Assembly: GCF_008802405.1 (NCBI RefSeq)
Contig: NZ_VZDO01000001.1
Span: 124,001-188,000, forward strand
From: Plantimonas leprariae
GTDB taxonomy: Bacteria; Pseudomonadota; Alphaproteobacteria; Rhizobiales; Rhizobiaceae
Length of the DNA: 64,000 nt
Direction of reading: 5' to 3'
The notes beneath the pieces are model-generated. The model had not been told where the DNA came from, ran no database searches, and saw only the letters and a program-made list of their open reading frames with translations. Below are positions 25,962 to 35,506 of the stretch, piece after piece. Each line of letters begins with the position of its first letter. Positions within the stretch are counted from its first letter, which is position 1. A program made the translations under genes and the position numbers.

Positions 25962-27023
25962 ATGACTAAGTTAAAAATTGCTCAAATTTCCCCTAACATA
26001 TTTCCGGTTCCACCCATAGATCATGGCGGAACAGAGCGAATTGTTGCCGATCTTTGCACGGCACTTTCCTGCTCAGGTCACGACGTAACGCTGTTCGCCC
26101 CATCGGATAGTGCGACAGAATCGACTCTCGTCAGCCGTCTACCAAGTCTGGCGGCTTTGGAGCGGGAATACGGCAAGGTGCCGCCGTCGATCCCGGCCGT
26201 GCTGGAGGCCGTGCAGATGGAGCTCCTTCGGCGCCGGCTGCACGAGTTCGACGTCGTCCACTGCCACGGCGAGTTCGCCCATGCCGCGATGCTCGGCGAG
26301 CGGCGCGGGCGGAGCGTCACCACGATCCACTGGCGGGTGGACGAACTCGATCGCCGCCTGTTCTTCGCGGCCTTCCCCGACCTGCCGGTCGCGGCGATCT
26401 CGGCCTCGCAGGAAAGCGGCATCCCTTTGCCGAACCGCGCCGGCATCGTCCATCACGGCATCGAGCGGGATCGCTACGCGCCGAGCTTCGAGCCGGGCCG
26501 GCACCTCGCCTTCGTTGGCCGGATGACCGACCAGAAGCGCCCCGACACGGCGATCCGCGTAGCGCGGGCGGCCGGCCTGCCGATCCGGCTCGCCGGGACG
26601 GTGGACGTCGGCAACCCGACCTATTTCGAGCGCGAGGTGCGGCCGCTGCTCGGCGGCGACGCGGTCTATCTCGGCCCCCTCGCCGACGGGCCGAAGCGCG
26701 AGCTGCTGGCGGGCGCGTCGGCGCTGCTGCTCCCGGTCGACTGGCCGGAGCCGTTCGGGCTGGTGATGATCGAGGCGATGGCCTGCGGCACGCCGGTCGT
26801 CGCGTGGAACCGTGGCAGCGTCCGGGAAGTGGTGGAGGACGGCGTCACGGGCTTCGTCGTCGAGAACGAGGCGGAGGCACTCGAAGCGCTCGGCCGGATC
26901 GGCGAACTCGACCGACGCCTGATCCGGCAGCGCTTCGAGGCGCGCTTCACCGCGGACCGCATGGCGGCGGACTACGTCGCGATCTACCGGACCTTGATGG
27001 AGCGCGCATGCGCGTCGGCCTGA
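25962..27023 (+). CDS. Glycosyltransferase family 4
   Basis: 353 residues from ATG 25962. KLKIAQISPNIFPVPPIDHGGTERIV is a canonical GT4 N-terminus; LAFVGRMTDQKRPDTAIRVA and WPEPFGLVMIEAMACGTPVVAWNRGS (the ExxxxxxxE motif) define the nucleotide-sugar half. The first 150-180 nt of the gene are clearly AT-rich compared with the rest, as is the 5' end of the divergent SPS-like gene. It overlaps the next GT4 gene by 16 nt, so the two are co-expressed. Substrate unknown. Confidence 0.9.
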   Translation: MTKLKIAQISPNIFPVPPIDHGGTERIVADLCTALSCSGHDVTLFAPSDSATESTLVSRLPSLAALEREYGKVPPSIPAVLEAVQMELLRRRLHEFDVVHCHGEFAHAAMLGERRGRSVTTIHWRVDELDRRLFFAAFPDLPVAAISASQESGIPLPNRAGIVHHGIERDRYAPSFEPGRHLAFVGRMTDQKRPDTAIRVARAAGLPIRLAGTVDVGNPTYFEREVRPLLGGDAVYLGPLADGPKRELLAGASALLLPVDWPEPFGLVMIEAMACGTPVVAWNRGSVREVVEDGVTGFVVENEAEALEALGRIGELDRRLIRQRFEARFTADRMAADYVAIYRTLMERACASA

Positions 27024-28183
27024 TCGCCTGGGACTATCCGCCCTCGCCGAGCGGCCTGTCCACCGCCGCCCGCGAGATCGCCGAAAGCCTCGTCGAGGCC
27101 GGCGTCGACGTGACCGTCTTCGCCGGCGACCGGACGGGACGCGAGGAGGCGAACGGCGTCGCGATCGTCGGATGCCGCCCGCGGCAAGGCGGCGCGCTGG
27201 CGCATCTGCGGCTTCGCGCGGCGGTCGGGCATCTCGCCGCACCCCTCGCCTTCCGGCGGGCGGTGCTCGCCGCCCATCGCGAGAGACCCTTCGACGTGGT
27301 GGAGGCGACGAACTGGTACGCACCGGGCGCGCTGCTCGCCACTCGCGCGCCCTTTCCGCTCGTCGTGCGGAACTCGACGCCGGCCGCCTTCTCGCGCGAC
27401 CCGCCGGTCTCCCTGCGCGACCGCGCCGACTGCGCCTTCGCCGACCGGCTGGAGCGGCGCACCGTCCGGCGTTGCGCCGGGGTCATCTCCAACACCGGCG
27501 AGGGCGGCCGCGTCATCGTCGAGACCTACGGGCTTGCGCCCGACAAGCCGCGCCGGGTGATCGGCCTCAGCCTGCCGCCCGCCATGCTGGCAGCCGGACG
27601 GCGCGCCGCCTACCCGGAAGCGGTCGAGCCGGTGCGCGTCCTCTTCGTCGGCCGGGCCGAGGCGCGCAAGGGCTTCGACTGCCTGATGCGGGCGACGGAA
27701 ATGCTGAGCCTCGAGGCGGATGCCGGCGCGCTGCCCGCCTTCGAACTGCGGCTCGTGGGGATCGAGCCGGGCGACCTGCCGATCATGCCGGTCGCGACGC
27801 GGCAACGCATCGCCGCGCTCGGCCGCGTCGGAGCGGACGCGCTTCACGCCGAATACGAGGCCGCCCATGCGGTCGCCGCGCCGTCGCGGTTCGAGTCCTT
27901 CGGCCTCGTCTACCAGGAGGCGATGGCCTACGGCCGGCCGGTCGTCGCCTGCGCGCTCGATGCCAGCGCCCGCGAGTTCGTCGGGTCGAGCGGCGCGGGC
28001 CTCATGGCGTCGGAAGCCTCCGGCCCGGCACTCGCCGAACCGCTGCGCCGGGTGATCGCCGACCCAGACCTCAGGCAGAAGCTCCGCGCTCACTCGCTCG
28101 CGGCGGCAGGGCGCTTCACGCGCGAGACGCTCGGAGAAGAGACGCTCGCCTTCTACCGCGACGTGCTGGCTCAGCCGCGGTAG
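27008..28183 (+). CDS. Glycosyltransferase family 4
   Basis: 391 residues. MRVGLIAWDYPPSPSGLSTAAREIAESL is a GT4 start; VRVLFVGRAEARKGFDCLM and SRFESFGLVYQEAMAYGRPVVA carry the C-terminal donor-site motifs. The start codon lies 16 nt inside the preceding GT4 gene, indicating coupling. Its end overlaps by 13 nt the end of the convergent glycosyltransferase gene. Acceptor unknown; together with its partner it probably adds successive sugars to a surface glycan or glycolipid. Confidence 0.9.
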   Translation: MRVGLIAWDYPPSPSGLSTAAREIAESLVEAGVDVTVFAGDRTGREEANGVAIVGCRPRQGGALAHLRLRAAVGHLAAPLAFRRAVLAAHRERPFDVVEATNWYAPGALLATRAPFPLVVRNSTPAAFSRDPPVSLRDRADCAFADRLERRTVRRCAGVISNTGEGGRVIVETYGLAPDKPRRVIGLSLPPAMLAAGRRAAYPEAVEPVRVLFVGRAEARKGFDCLMRATEMLSLEADAGALPAFELRLVGIEPGDLPIMPVATRQRIAALGRVGADALHAEYEAAHAVAAPSRFESFGLVYQEAMAYGRPVVACALDASAREFVGSSGAGLMASEASGPALAEPLRRVIADPDLRQKLRAHSLAAAGRFTRETLGEETLAFYRDVLAQPR

Positions 28184-29145
28184 GGCCGCAGGAGATCGTC
28201 CCGCTCGTGCGTGCGCCCTTCCCCGGGCCGCAGCGCCTCGTAGCGCGCCGAGCGGGCGAGGACATGCGCGCGGGTCAGGTCGTGCCGGATGTCGCCGGTG
28301 AGCGCGACGAAGCTCCGTTGCCAGCGGCCGCCGAGATCCGGGCGTTCGTGGGCGCGGCCGGCATAGCGCACCTCGCGCCGGTTCAGCCGATACTGGATGT
28401 CGGGATAGACGTCGGCGCGTTGTCCGTCGACGAAATTCCGGCGGCGGAAGCCGACCGACAGGATGCCATCCGTATCCGCGACCGCCGCCAGGGCGTCGAG
28501 GAACTGGAGGATGTCTACGCCTACAGTCTCGTCGAGATCGAGCTGAAAAACCCATGAAACGCGTGCAGCATCCTGCGCGGCGTTGCGCTGCGCGGCAAAG
28601 TCGCCATCCAGCGGGCGCGAAAGGACACGGACGCCGTCGACCGTGCGCGGCGGACCGGGCGGCCCATCCACGAAAACGATCACTTCCACAAAACTTGGCG
28701 CGAGAGCCGCAGCCTTCGCAACCGCCGCACCCTCTTCTTCTTCGCGGCAAAGGATGGCGAGCGCGACGTTCTTCGCCCTTTCGCTCGCGGCGAGTTCCTC
28801 CAGCACGGCCTCCGCCGGCAATTCGCCGTGCGGGTGGCGGAGAACCTGCCCCTGCTCCGGGCCGAGCGAATGGAGGCGTTTGCGCCGCGCGGTCGCCGCG
28901 GTGCGGAGCGTGTAGACGTCGAGACCGTAAGGGGCGGCCGGATCGGAGCGGAAGCGCGGCTCCTCCAGCGCGGCGGCGAGGTGCTCTGGCGCGTTCCGCG
29001 CCGACCAGTCCGCATCGGCGAGCAGGCCGCAATGGCTGCATTGCAGCGCGTAGCGTCGCTCGCCTCCCTCGAAGCGGAGAACCCGCCCGGCGGCGAGCCA
29101 ATCGCGCGCGGCGCAGACGAAGCAGCGGGGAGCGAGGTCGTTCAT
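28171..29145 (-). CDS. GT2-like glycosyltransferase with N-terminal zinc-ribbon-like cysteines
   Basis: 324 residues. The first 40 residues contain CFVC and CSHC about 26 residues apart, a possible treble-clef/zinc ribbon. From about residue 120 comes a GT-A-like segment: NVALAILCREEEEG, VEVIVFVDGPPGPP, and VSWVFQLDLDETVG with a DxDE motif. The chain then has SVGFRRRNFVDGQ and an RAHERPDLGGRWQ region similar to SPBc2/TPR-type GT2 proteins. I am fairly sure of the glycosyltransferase fold but not of the substrate. Its start is 164 nt from the divergent YcaO gene. Confidence 0.7.
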   Translation of the reverse strand: MNDLAPRCFVCAARDWLAAGRVLRFEGGERRYALQCSHCGLLADADWSARNAPEHLAAALEEPRFRSDPAAPYGLDVYTLRTAATARRKRLHSLGPEQGQVLRHPHGELPAEAVLEELAASERAKNVALAILCREEEEGAAVAKAAALAPSFVEVIVFVDGPPGPPRTVDGVRVLSRPLDGDFAAQRNAAQDAARVSWVFQLDLDETVGVDILQFLDALAAVADTDGILSVGFRRRNFVDGQRADVYPDIQYRLNRREVRYAGRAHERPDLGGRWQRSFVALTGDIRHDLTRAHVLARSARYEALRPGEGRTHERDDLLRPYRG

Positions 29146-29309
29146 GCGGCACGCAAGTCGCGCTGGCGCCCGTGCCGGTCAACCGCTGACCGGTGCGACG
29201 AGATGCCGGGCGCTCTTCGCCTTGATCGGCGGGGCCGCCGCGTCACATCGCGAAAACCTCCGATCCAAGGCGGCCGCTCTCGAGGCTGCGCGCAACGGCG
29301 ACCCTTCGC

Positions 29310-30830
29310 ATGCACGACCTGCCCGAGCGGCTTCCCGACCCCGTTCTCGCCTACATGGACGCCCTGCCGAAGGGCCGCTACGTCGGCTTCCCTCTGGCGC
29401 CGTTGGACCGCACCGGCGTCCCGGCCTGGAAGGTGGCGCTGTTCATGGACGACGCGTCGATGCCGGGCAACATGCCCTCCGGCTACGGCTACGGCATGAG
29501 CGACGAAGCCGCGATCATCGGCGCCGTCGCCGAGATCGCCGAAGCCATCCTGCCGACCCTGCGCCTTCTGCAGGAGCCGCACGTGATCGGCAGTTACCGC
29601 GACCTCGCGCGTGAACGGGGTGCGCGCGGCATCGCCGACCCGCTGACGCTGTGCCTGCCGGCCGGCAGTCCGGTCGACCACGACACCACGCTCGCCTGGG
29701 TGGAGGCGATCCGCCTCGCGACGGGCGAGCCGGTGCTGGTGCCGATGGACGTCGCCGCCACCGACTATTTCGAACTGCCGGGCGGCTACGAGCCGTTCAC
29801 GCCGCTGATCACCAACGGGCTCGGCGCCGGGCCGGACTTCGAATGGGCCGTCGGCCACGGCCTGTTCGAGCTCCTGCAGCGCGACGGCAACGGCCTCCTA
29901 TTCCGCGCGCTCGACGCCGGCGTCACGCTCGACATCGACCCCGCCGACCTCGAACCCGCGACGCGCGACCTCCTCGCGAAGCTCGACGCGCTCGGCATTG
30001 AGGCGATGCCGAAGTTCGCCACCGACGAGTTCGGCTTCTGCAACCTCTACGTCGTCGGCTACGACCGCGAAGGGCACGGTCCCCGCGTCCCGATCATGCT
30101 GTCGGCCTGCGGCGAGGCCTGCGATCCCGACCGCGAAACGGCGCTGCGCAAGGCGCTGCTCGAATTCTGCTCGGCGCGGGTCCGGAAGACCTACGCGCAC
30201 GGGCCGATAGAGGAAGCGATGCGCGTCGCGCCCGCCGGCTTCCTCGACCGCTTCCTCGACACGGCGATGCCGAGCCTCGTTTCCGGCGAGAACCGCGCGC
30301 TCGACGCGATGCACGCATGGGCCACGATGGAACCGGCGGCGCTGCGAAGCCATCTGCAACGCACGGTCTATTCCCGAACGGTCACGAAGCGCTTCGCCGA
30401 CCTGCCGCAGGCGGACTTCACCGATGCGCGCGAGCGCGGGCGGCATGCGCGCCGGGTGCTCGAAGCCGCCGGCTTCGATGTCCTCGCGGTGGATTGCGGA
30501 CCGCGCGACGGGCGCGTCGGCGTCGCGAAGGTTATCGTCCCCGGCCTCGAAGTCGAGACGATGAGCTACCATCGGATCGGCGAGCGCAACGCCCGGAAAC
30601 TCCTGGAGCGCGGCTCGAACCTCGTCCGCTTCGGCGCGGAATCGGCGTCGCTGCGGCCCGTCCGGCTGACGCGGGAGGCCCTGGAGCGCTTCGGCGGCCG
30701 GCAGCCGATGCTGGACACGGCGGCGGTGGACCGCACGGTCGGCGCGCTCTACCCGCTCTATCGCGAGCCGGAAGCGCACCACGTCGCGCATGTCATCCGG
30801 GAGGAGCGACGGCAGGGGCAGCGACATTGA
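29310..30830 (+). CDS. YcaO-like family protein
   Basis: 506 residues. The YcaO ATP-grasp-like fold is indicated by SGYGYGMSDEAAIIGAVAEIAE (residues 57-78, with the ExxE pair Glu75/Glu78) and by PLITNGLGAGPDFEWAVGHGLFELLQRDG (Glu187, Gln190, Arg191). YcaO enzymes use ATP to activate amide backbones, making azolines or thioamides in RiPPs, or help RimO in ribosomal protein S12 methylthiolation. The second site reads ExxQR rather than ExxER. No TfuA, dehydrogenase, protease or evident precursor peptide lies nearby. Its 3' end overlaps the convergent membrane-protein gene by 38 nt. Substrate unknown. Confidence 0.8.
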   Translation: MHDLPERLPDPVLAYMDALPKGRYVGFPLAPLDRTGVPAWKVALFMDDASMPGNMPSGYGYGMSDEAAIIGAVAEIAEAILPTLRLLQEPHVIGSYRDLARERGARGIADPLTLCLPAGSPVDHDTTLAWVEAIRLATGEPVLVPMDVAATDYFELPGGYEPFTPLITNGLGAGPDFEWAVGHGLFELLQRDGNGLLFRALDAGVTLDIDPADLEPATRDLLAKLDALGIEAMPKFATDEFGFCNLYVVGYDREGHGPRVPIMLSACGEACDPDRETALRKALLEFCSARVRKTYAHGPIEEAMRVAPAGFLDRFLDTAMPSLVSGENRALDAMHAWATMEPAALRSHLQRTVYSRTVTKRFADLPQADFTDARERGRHARRVLEAAGFDVLAVDCGPRDGRVGVAKVIVPGLEVETMSYHRIGERNARKLLERGSNLVRFGAESASLRPVRLTREALERFGGRQPMLDTAAVDRTVGALYPLYREPEAHHVAHVIREERRQGQRH

Positions 30831-32316
30831 CCCGCTCGAAGATGGCGGCGGACCCGTCGTCGTAGACGCGTCGCCAGCCCGTCGCCTTCGAGAGCTGGCG
30901 GAAGCCGCTGGCCTTCACGTCGGTCAGCGCCCATGTCGCCCCGTGGGCTTCGATGAAGGCGGCGAAGGCGGTGGGGTCCGTCCCGTCCTCCAGTTCCACC
31001 AGTCGCCGCATGAAGCCACCGAGGAACAGTTGGTCGGTGCGTCCGTCGATGAAGGTCTGCACGCCCTTGGCGATCAGGAAGCCGCCGTAGTCGTAGAAGT
31101 TGTAGACCCGACCGGCGGTCAGGCCTCGCGCCTCGGCGAAAGCCAGAGCGGCGCGCGGCGCGATGTTCGGCCTCGGCATCGGCGGGTTCACCACCAGCGA
31201 ACCGAACGAAACCGCCATGCCGACCGCGGCGACGGCGAGCAGCCAGCCGCGGCGCGGCATCCGACGCTTGAGGGCGGCGAGACGCTCGCCGCGATCGAGG
31301 GCCGCGGCCAGCGGACCGACGAGGAGCACCGTGCCGACGACCGCCGCGAAACCGCTGAAACGTTCGTGACGACAGCCGAGATAGGCGAGAAGCGCGAAGA
31401 CGAGGGCGCGGAACAGATAGACCCGGATGCGCCGCCCGAAGGCGTAAAGCGCCGCGACCACCAGCGCGCCGGCGATGGCCGCGCGGAAGTCCAGCAGCGG
31501 CCGCCGCCATTCGGTGATGAGCGCCACCGCCTCGTTGCCGCCGCCGCTCATCCGCAGCATGATCGCCAGCGGCTCGAAGCCGTAAGGGGTCAGCCCGCAG
31601 GCAAGGAGCGCGGCGACCCCGAAGCCGAGGCAGCCGAGGAGGACCTGCCGCCGGCCCGATTTCGGCGCGGCGACGATCGCCTCGCAGCCGAGGGCGCCGG
31701 CGATCGCGAGGCCGAGGGGAAAGGTCGCGTGGATGTTCGCCCAGAGCAACATCAGGGGCACGAGCCACCAGGACGGCCGTCGCCCCTCTTCCGCCGCCCG
31801 CCCAAGCTCGACCGTCCAGAGGACCGCGATCGGGAAGACGAAGACGTGCGGCCGCGCGAGGATCTGCGACTGCAGGAGGCAGAAGGTCGAAAGGCCGAGG
31901 AGCAGCCCGACGAGAAGGCCGAGCCGGCTTCGGGCGAAGGCGAAGAGAGCCGCGACGGCGCCGGCGACGGCGGCCGCGGCGGCGAGCGCCACGCCCGTCC
32001 AGCCGAAAGCCGCGAAGACGCCGGCAAGGGCGAACTGCGCCAGCCATTCCTTGGCGATCCAGGGGCGGCCGGCGAAGGTATGCGAGAAGACGTCGACCGT
32101 CGGCAGCCGGCCGCTCGCCCACGCCCACTTGGCGGTCGCGATGTGCCATTGCGTGTCCGGGTCGGCGAGAAGGTCGTTCCGGACGAGGACCAGCGCGAGC
32201 ACCGCCGCGAAGACCGCCGCGGCCGCGAGCCCTCCGCCGGCGGTCAGGCGCCCGCTCACGGCATCCATCGCCCGCGCGCGCTCGTCCGCCCGGGCTTCGA
32301 AGGATGCCGCCGTCAT
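30793..32316 (-). CDS. Polytopic membrane protein, GT-C-like (putative polyprenyl-sugar glycosyltransferase)
   Basis: 507 residues with about 10-12 membrane helices from residue 28 on. After the first helix comes LLADPDTQWHIATAKWAWASG, then FSHTFAGRPWIAKEWLAQ. Acidic (DxD-like) and His-rich first periplasmic loops of this kind are typical of GT-C enzymes using lipid-phosphate sugars. The soluble C-terminal part includes RVYNFYDYGGFLIAKG and FIDGRTD. ATG 32316 overlaps the GtrA stop. Last gene of a four-gene coupled operon with a polyprenyl-phosphate sugar synthase, so sugar transfer at the outer face is the likely role. Confidence 0.72.
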   Translation of the reverse strand: MTAASFEARADERARAMDAVSGRLTAGGGLAAAAVFAAVLALVLVRNDLLADPDTQWHIATAKWAWASGRLPTVDVFSHTFAGRPWIAKEWLAQFALAGVFAAFGWTGVALAAAAAVAGAVAALFAFARSRLGLLVGLLLGLSTFCLLQSQILARPHVFVFPIAVLWTVELGRAAEEGRRPSWWLVPLMLLWANIHATFPLGLAIAGALGCEAIVAAPKSGRRQVLLGCLGFGVAALLACGLTPYGFEPLAIMLRMSGGGNEAVALITEWRRPLLDFRAAIAGALVVAALYAFGRRIRVYLFRALVFALLAYLGCRHERFSGFAAVVGTVLLVGPLAAALDRGERLAALKRRMPRRGWLLAVAAVGMAVSFGSLVVNPPMPRPNIAPRAALAFAEARGLTAGRVYNFYDYGGFLIAKGVQTFIDGRTDQLFLGGFMRRLVELEDGTDPTAFAAFIEAHGATWALTDVKASGFRQLSKATGWRRVYDDGSAAIFERVNVAAPAVAPPG

Positions 32317-32723
32317 CGCGGGTCTCCATGCGCCGCGCTGCGGAAGACAAGGCGTCGCATCAGCAGGAAGTTCAGCGCCGGCACGGCGAGCGAGACGAAG
32401 GCGAAGGCGACGGGCGCGGGAAGGCCCGCCATGTCGACGAGGAGGATCGGCGCGGCAAGCGCGATCGCGTAGCCCGACACGGAGAGGAGCGCGAAGCGGG
32501 GCGAGGTCTCGCGGTGCCGGAGGTTCGAGCGAAAGGTGACGCGCCGGTGCGCGAAATAGGAGAACACGCCCGCGAGCGCGTAGGCGAAAAGCGAGGCCAT
32601 CGCCGGCGGCAGGTCGAGGCTCGCGGTTCCCCACGAGGCGAGAGCGGCATAGAGCGCCGTGGCAAGCAGCCCGACTCCCGCGAAGCGGAGCGCTTCGGCC
32701 GGCGCCTGCGGTCCCATCCTCAC
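32313..32723 (-). CDS. GtrA family membrane protein
   Basis: 136 residues with four membrane helices and the GtrA signatures FAGVGLLATALYAAL, VFSYFAHRRVTFRS and the C-terminal NFLLMRRLVFRS. GtrA proteins are thought to flip polyprenyl-phosphate-linked sugars across the inner membrane. The GTG at 32723 overlaps the methyltransferase stop as GTGA; ATG 32717, two codons in, is the alternative. Pairs functionally with the GT2 protein three genes upstream. Confidence 0.9.
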   Translation of the reverse strand: MRMGPQAPAEALRFAGVGLLATALYAALASWGTASLDLPPAMASLFAYALAGVFSYFAHRRVTFRSNLRHRETSPRFALLSVSGYAIALAAPILLVDMAGLPAPVAFAFVSLAVPALNFLLMRRLVFRSAAHGDPR

Positions 32724-33403
32724 GCCGCTCCGATCGTGGCGTACTGCGCGCCAAGGGGCAGCCGGCGGAAGGCACCTTCGATGCGCAGCGCCGGAGCAGA
32801 TTCCGAAGGCAAGAGGAGGAAATGCCGGCTGGCGACCGCCGCGAAGCCCGCCTCGCGCAGGAGCGCTTCGGTTTCGCCGGCGCGCAGGAGTTCGGCGTCG
32901 GCGTCGAACGGGCAGCGCGCGACGGCGAGCCGCGTCAGCGGGTTGAACGGGTTGTGCTCGATCACGACGGCGATGCCGCCCGGACGCGTCACGCGGCGCA
33001 TCTCGTGGACGAGCGCCGGACGCGCCGGCTTTGGCACGTGGTGGAAGACGCAGACCGCGAGCGACACGTCGTGCGAGGCGTCCCCGAACGGCAGCGCGGC
33101 TTCTCCGGACCGGCGGTAGGCGACGGACGGATGCCGCTGGGCGGCCCGTTCCAGCGACTCATCCGACAGGTCGCAGCCGGACAGCGCGGCGGTCAGCGGC
33201 AGGAGCAGCCCGTGCAGTTCGCCGACGCCGCAGCCGACGTCGAGCAGCGTCGGCCGACCTTCGGGGAAGCGCGCGGCGAAGACCTCGCCGAGGAGGCGCG
33301 CCTTCGCACGCAGGAAGAAGTCGTGGCGGAGCCCGGAAAAGGCGATGGAGCGCTCGACGGTCGCCGCGTAGCGATCCGCATGGATGTCGAATTCCGCGCT
33401 CAC
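32720..33403 (-). CDS. Class I SAM-dependent methyltransferase
   Basis: 227 residues from GTG 33403. The SAM-binding motif LLDVGCGVGELHGLL (about residues 52-66), motif II CDLSDESLE, and the post-motif LAVCVFHHVPKPA-EMRRVTRPGGIAVVIEHN identify a UbiE/Methyltransf_11-type enzyme. GTGA overlaps join it to both the upstream GT2 and the downstream GtrA genes. In this context it may methylate the transferred sugar or lipid carrier; that is inference. Confidence 0.88.
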   Translation of the reverse strand: MSAEFDIHADRYAATVERSIAFSGLRHDFFLRAKARLLGEVFAARFPEGRPTLLDVGCGVGELHGLLLPLTAALSGCDLSDESLERAAQRHPSVAYRRSGEAALPFGDASHDVSLAVCVFHHVPKPARPALVHEMRRVTRPGGIAVVIEHNPFNPLTRLAVARCPFDADAELLRAGETEALLREAGFAAVASRHFLLLPSESAPALRIEGAFRRLPLGAQYATIGAA

Positions 33404-34392
33404 CGGACCGCCCGCGCCCGCTCGGCCGGCATGGCGGCCGCCGCGGAGTCCGTCCCGACCGCCTCCGACACGACGTAGAGCGGCCGCTGCTTCACCTCGT
33501 TGTGGATGCGCCCGACATAAAGGCCCACCACCCCGGTCATGGTGAGGTTGACGCCGGACAGGAAGGACAGAAGCACCGCCAGCGAGGCCCAGCCCGGCAC
33601 CACGGAGCCGGCGAGCGCAGCGCCGATGGCGAAGAGGCCGAAGCCGAAAGCGGCGGCGGAAATCGCGAAACCCAGCCAGAGCACGGCGCGCAGCGGCGCG
33701 TCGGAAAAGCCGACGATGCCGTCGGAGGCGAGGCGCAGCATCCGCCGCCACGGATACTTGGTCACGCCTGCCGCGCGCGGCATCCGCCGGAACGGCACCA
33801 CCGCCTGGCGGAAACCCATCCAGCCGAACATGCCGCGCACGAAGCGGTCGCGCTCGGGCATGGCACGGAAGGCGTCGAGCGCCTTCCGGTCGACCAGCCG
33901 GAAATCGCCGACATCCATCGGGATGTCGATCTCCGCGACACGGGCGAGGGTCCGGTAGAACAGGGCGGCAGTGCCCTTCTTCAGCCAGTTCTCGCCCTCC
34001 CGGCCGCTGCGCTGCGCGTAGACGACCTCGTAGCCCTCGCGCCATTTGCGGGCGAGTTCGAGCACCACCTCGGGCGGGTCCTGCAGGTCGGCATCCATGA
34101 CGACGGTCGCGCTGCCTCGCGCGGCGTCCATGCCGGCGGTGATGGCGACCTGGTGGCCGAAGTTGCGCGACAGGCGGATGCAGCGGAACCGCGGGTCGGT
34201 GCGGGCGCGGCCGGCCGCGACGATGCCGGTCGTGTCGCGGCTGCCGTCGTCGACGAGGATGACCTCGGCTGGCCCATCGAGCCGCTCCAGCAGCATCTCC
34301 AGCCGGTGGAGAAGAATCGGCAGCGCCGCCTCTTCGTTGAAGAGGGGGATGACGATGCTGTAGACAGGCGTCTCGGCGGCGGCGGGTGACAT
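33400..34392 (-). CDS. GT2 polyprenyl-phosphate glycosyltransferase (GtrB/DPM-like)
   Basis: 330 residues. GT-A domain YSIVIPLFNEEAALPILL, VILVDDGSRDTTG, RLSRNFGHQVAITAGMDAA and VMDADLQDPPE (DxD), followed by two C-terminal membrane helices (LWLGFAISAAAFGFGLFA; LAVLLSFLSGVNLTMTGVVG). This is the architecture of GtrB, ArnC and DPM1, which load a sugar onto undecaprenyl phosphate at the cytosolic face. First gene of the minus-strand operon GT2-methyltransferase-GtrA-GT-C, all linked by 4-nt overlaps. I started it at MSPAAAETPVYS (34392). Confidence 0.92.
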   Translation of the reverse strand: MSPAAAETPVYSIVIPLFNEEAALPILLHRLEMLLERLDGPAEVILVDDGSRDTTGIVAAGRARTDPRFRCIRLSRNFGHQVAITAGMDAARGSATVVMDADLQDPPEVVLELARKWREGYEVVYAQRSGREGENWLKKGTAALFYRTLARVAEIDIPMDVGDFRLVDRKALDAFRAMPERDRFVRGMFGWMGFRQAVVPFRRMPRAAGVTKYPWRRMLRLASDGIVGFSDAPLRAVLWLGFAISAAAFGFGLFAIGAALAGSVVPGWASLAVLLSFLSGVNLTMTGVVGLYVGRIHNEVKQRPLYVVSEAVGTDSAAAAMPAERARAVR

Positions 34393-34446
34393 GATCCGTC
34401 TGCGGGGGTCGGGAAGTGCCTCTCCCATAATGACCCGGCGCGCGTT

Positions 34447-34477
34447 AAGACGGCGTTGCGCTCTGCTCGCCGTCTTT
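34447..34477 (-). terminator. Probable hairpin terminator after the sugar-ABC ATPase gene
   Basis: A 9-bp perfect stem, AAGACGGCG (34447-34455) and CGCCGTCTT (34468-34476), encloses a 12-nt loop in the 88-nt gap between the ATPase stop (34481) and the GT2 start. On the minus strand the U-tract is only two bases, so termination may be partial. Confidence 0.45.
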
Positions 34478-34480
34478 CCG

Positions 34481-35502
<1,022 letters not shown>

Positions 35503-35506
<4 letters not shown>

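Noticed and set aside
25907-25963. ATG at 25963 as start of the SPS-like gene
   Set aside because: It adds residues unlike the family N-terminus and overlaps the start of the divergent GT4 gene. GTG 25906 has GGAGGT just upstream and gives the canonical start.
29144-29309. Possible RiPP precursor peptide upstream of ycaO
   Set aside because: The open frame there runs on into ycaO in another phase and lacks a leader/core pattern, so there is no support for a precursor.
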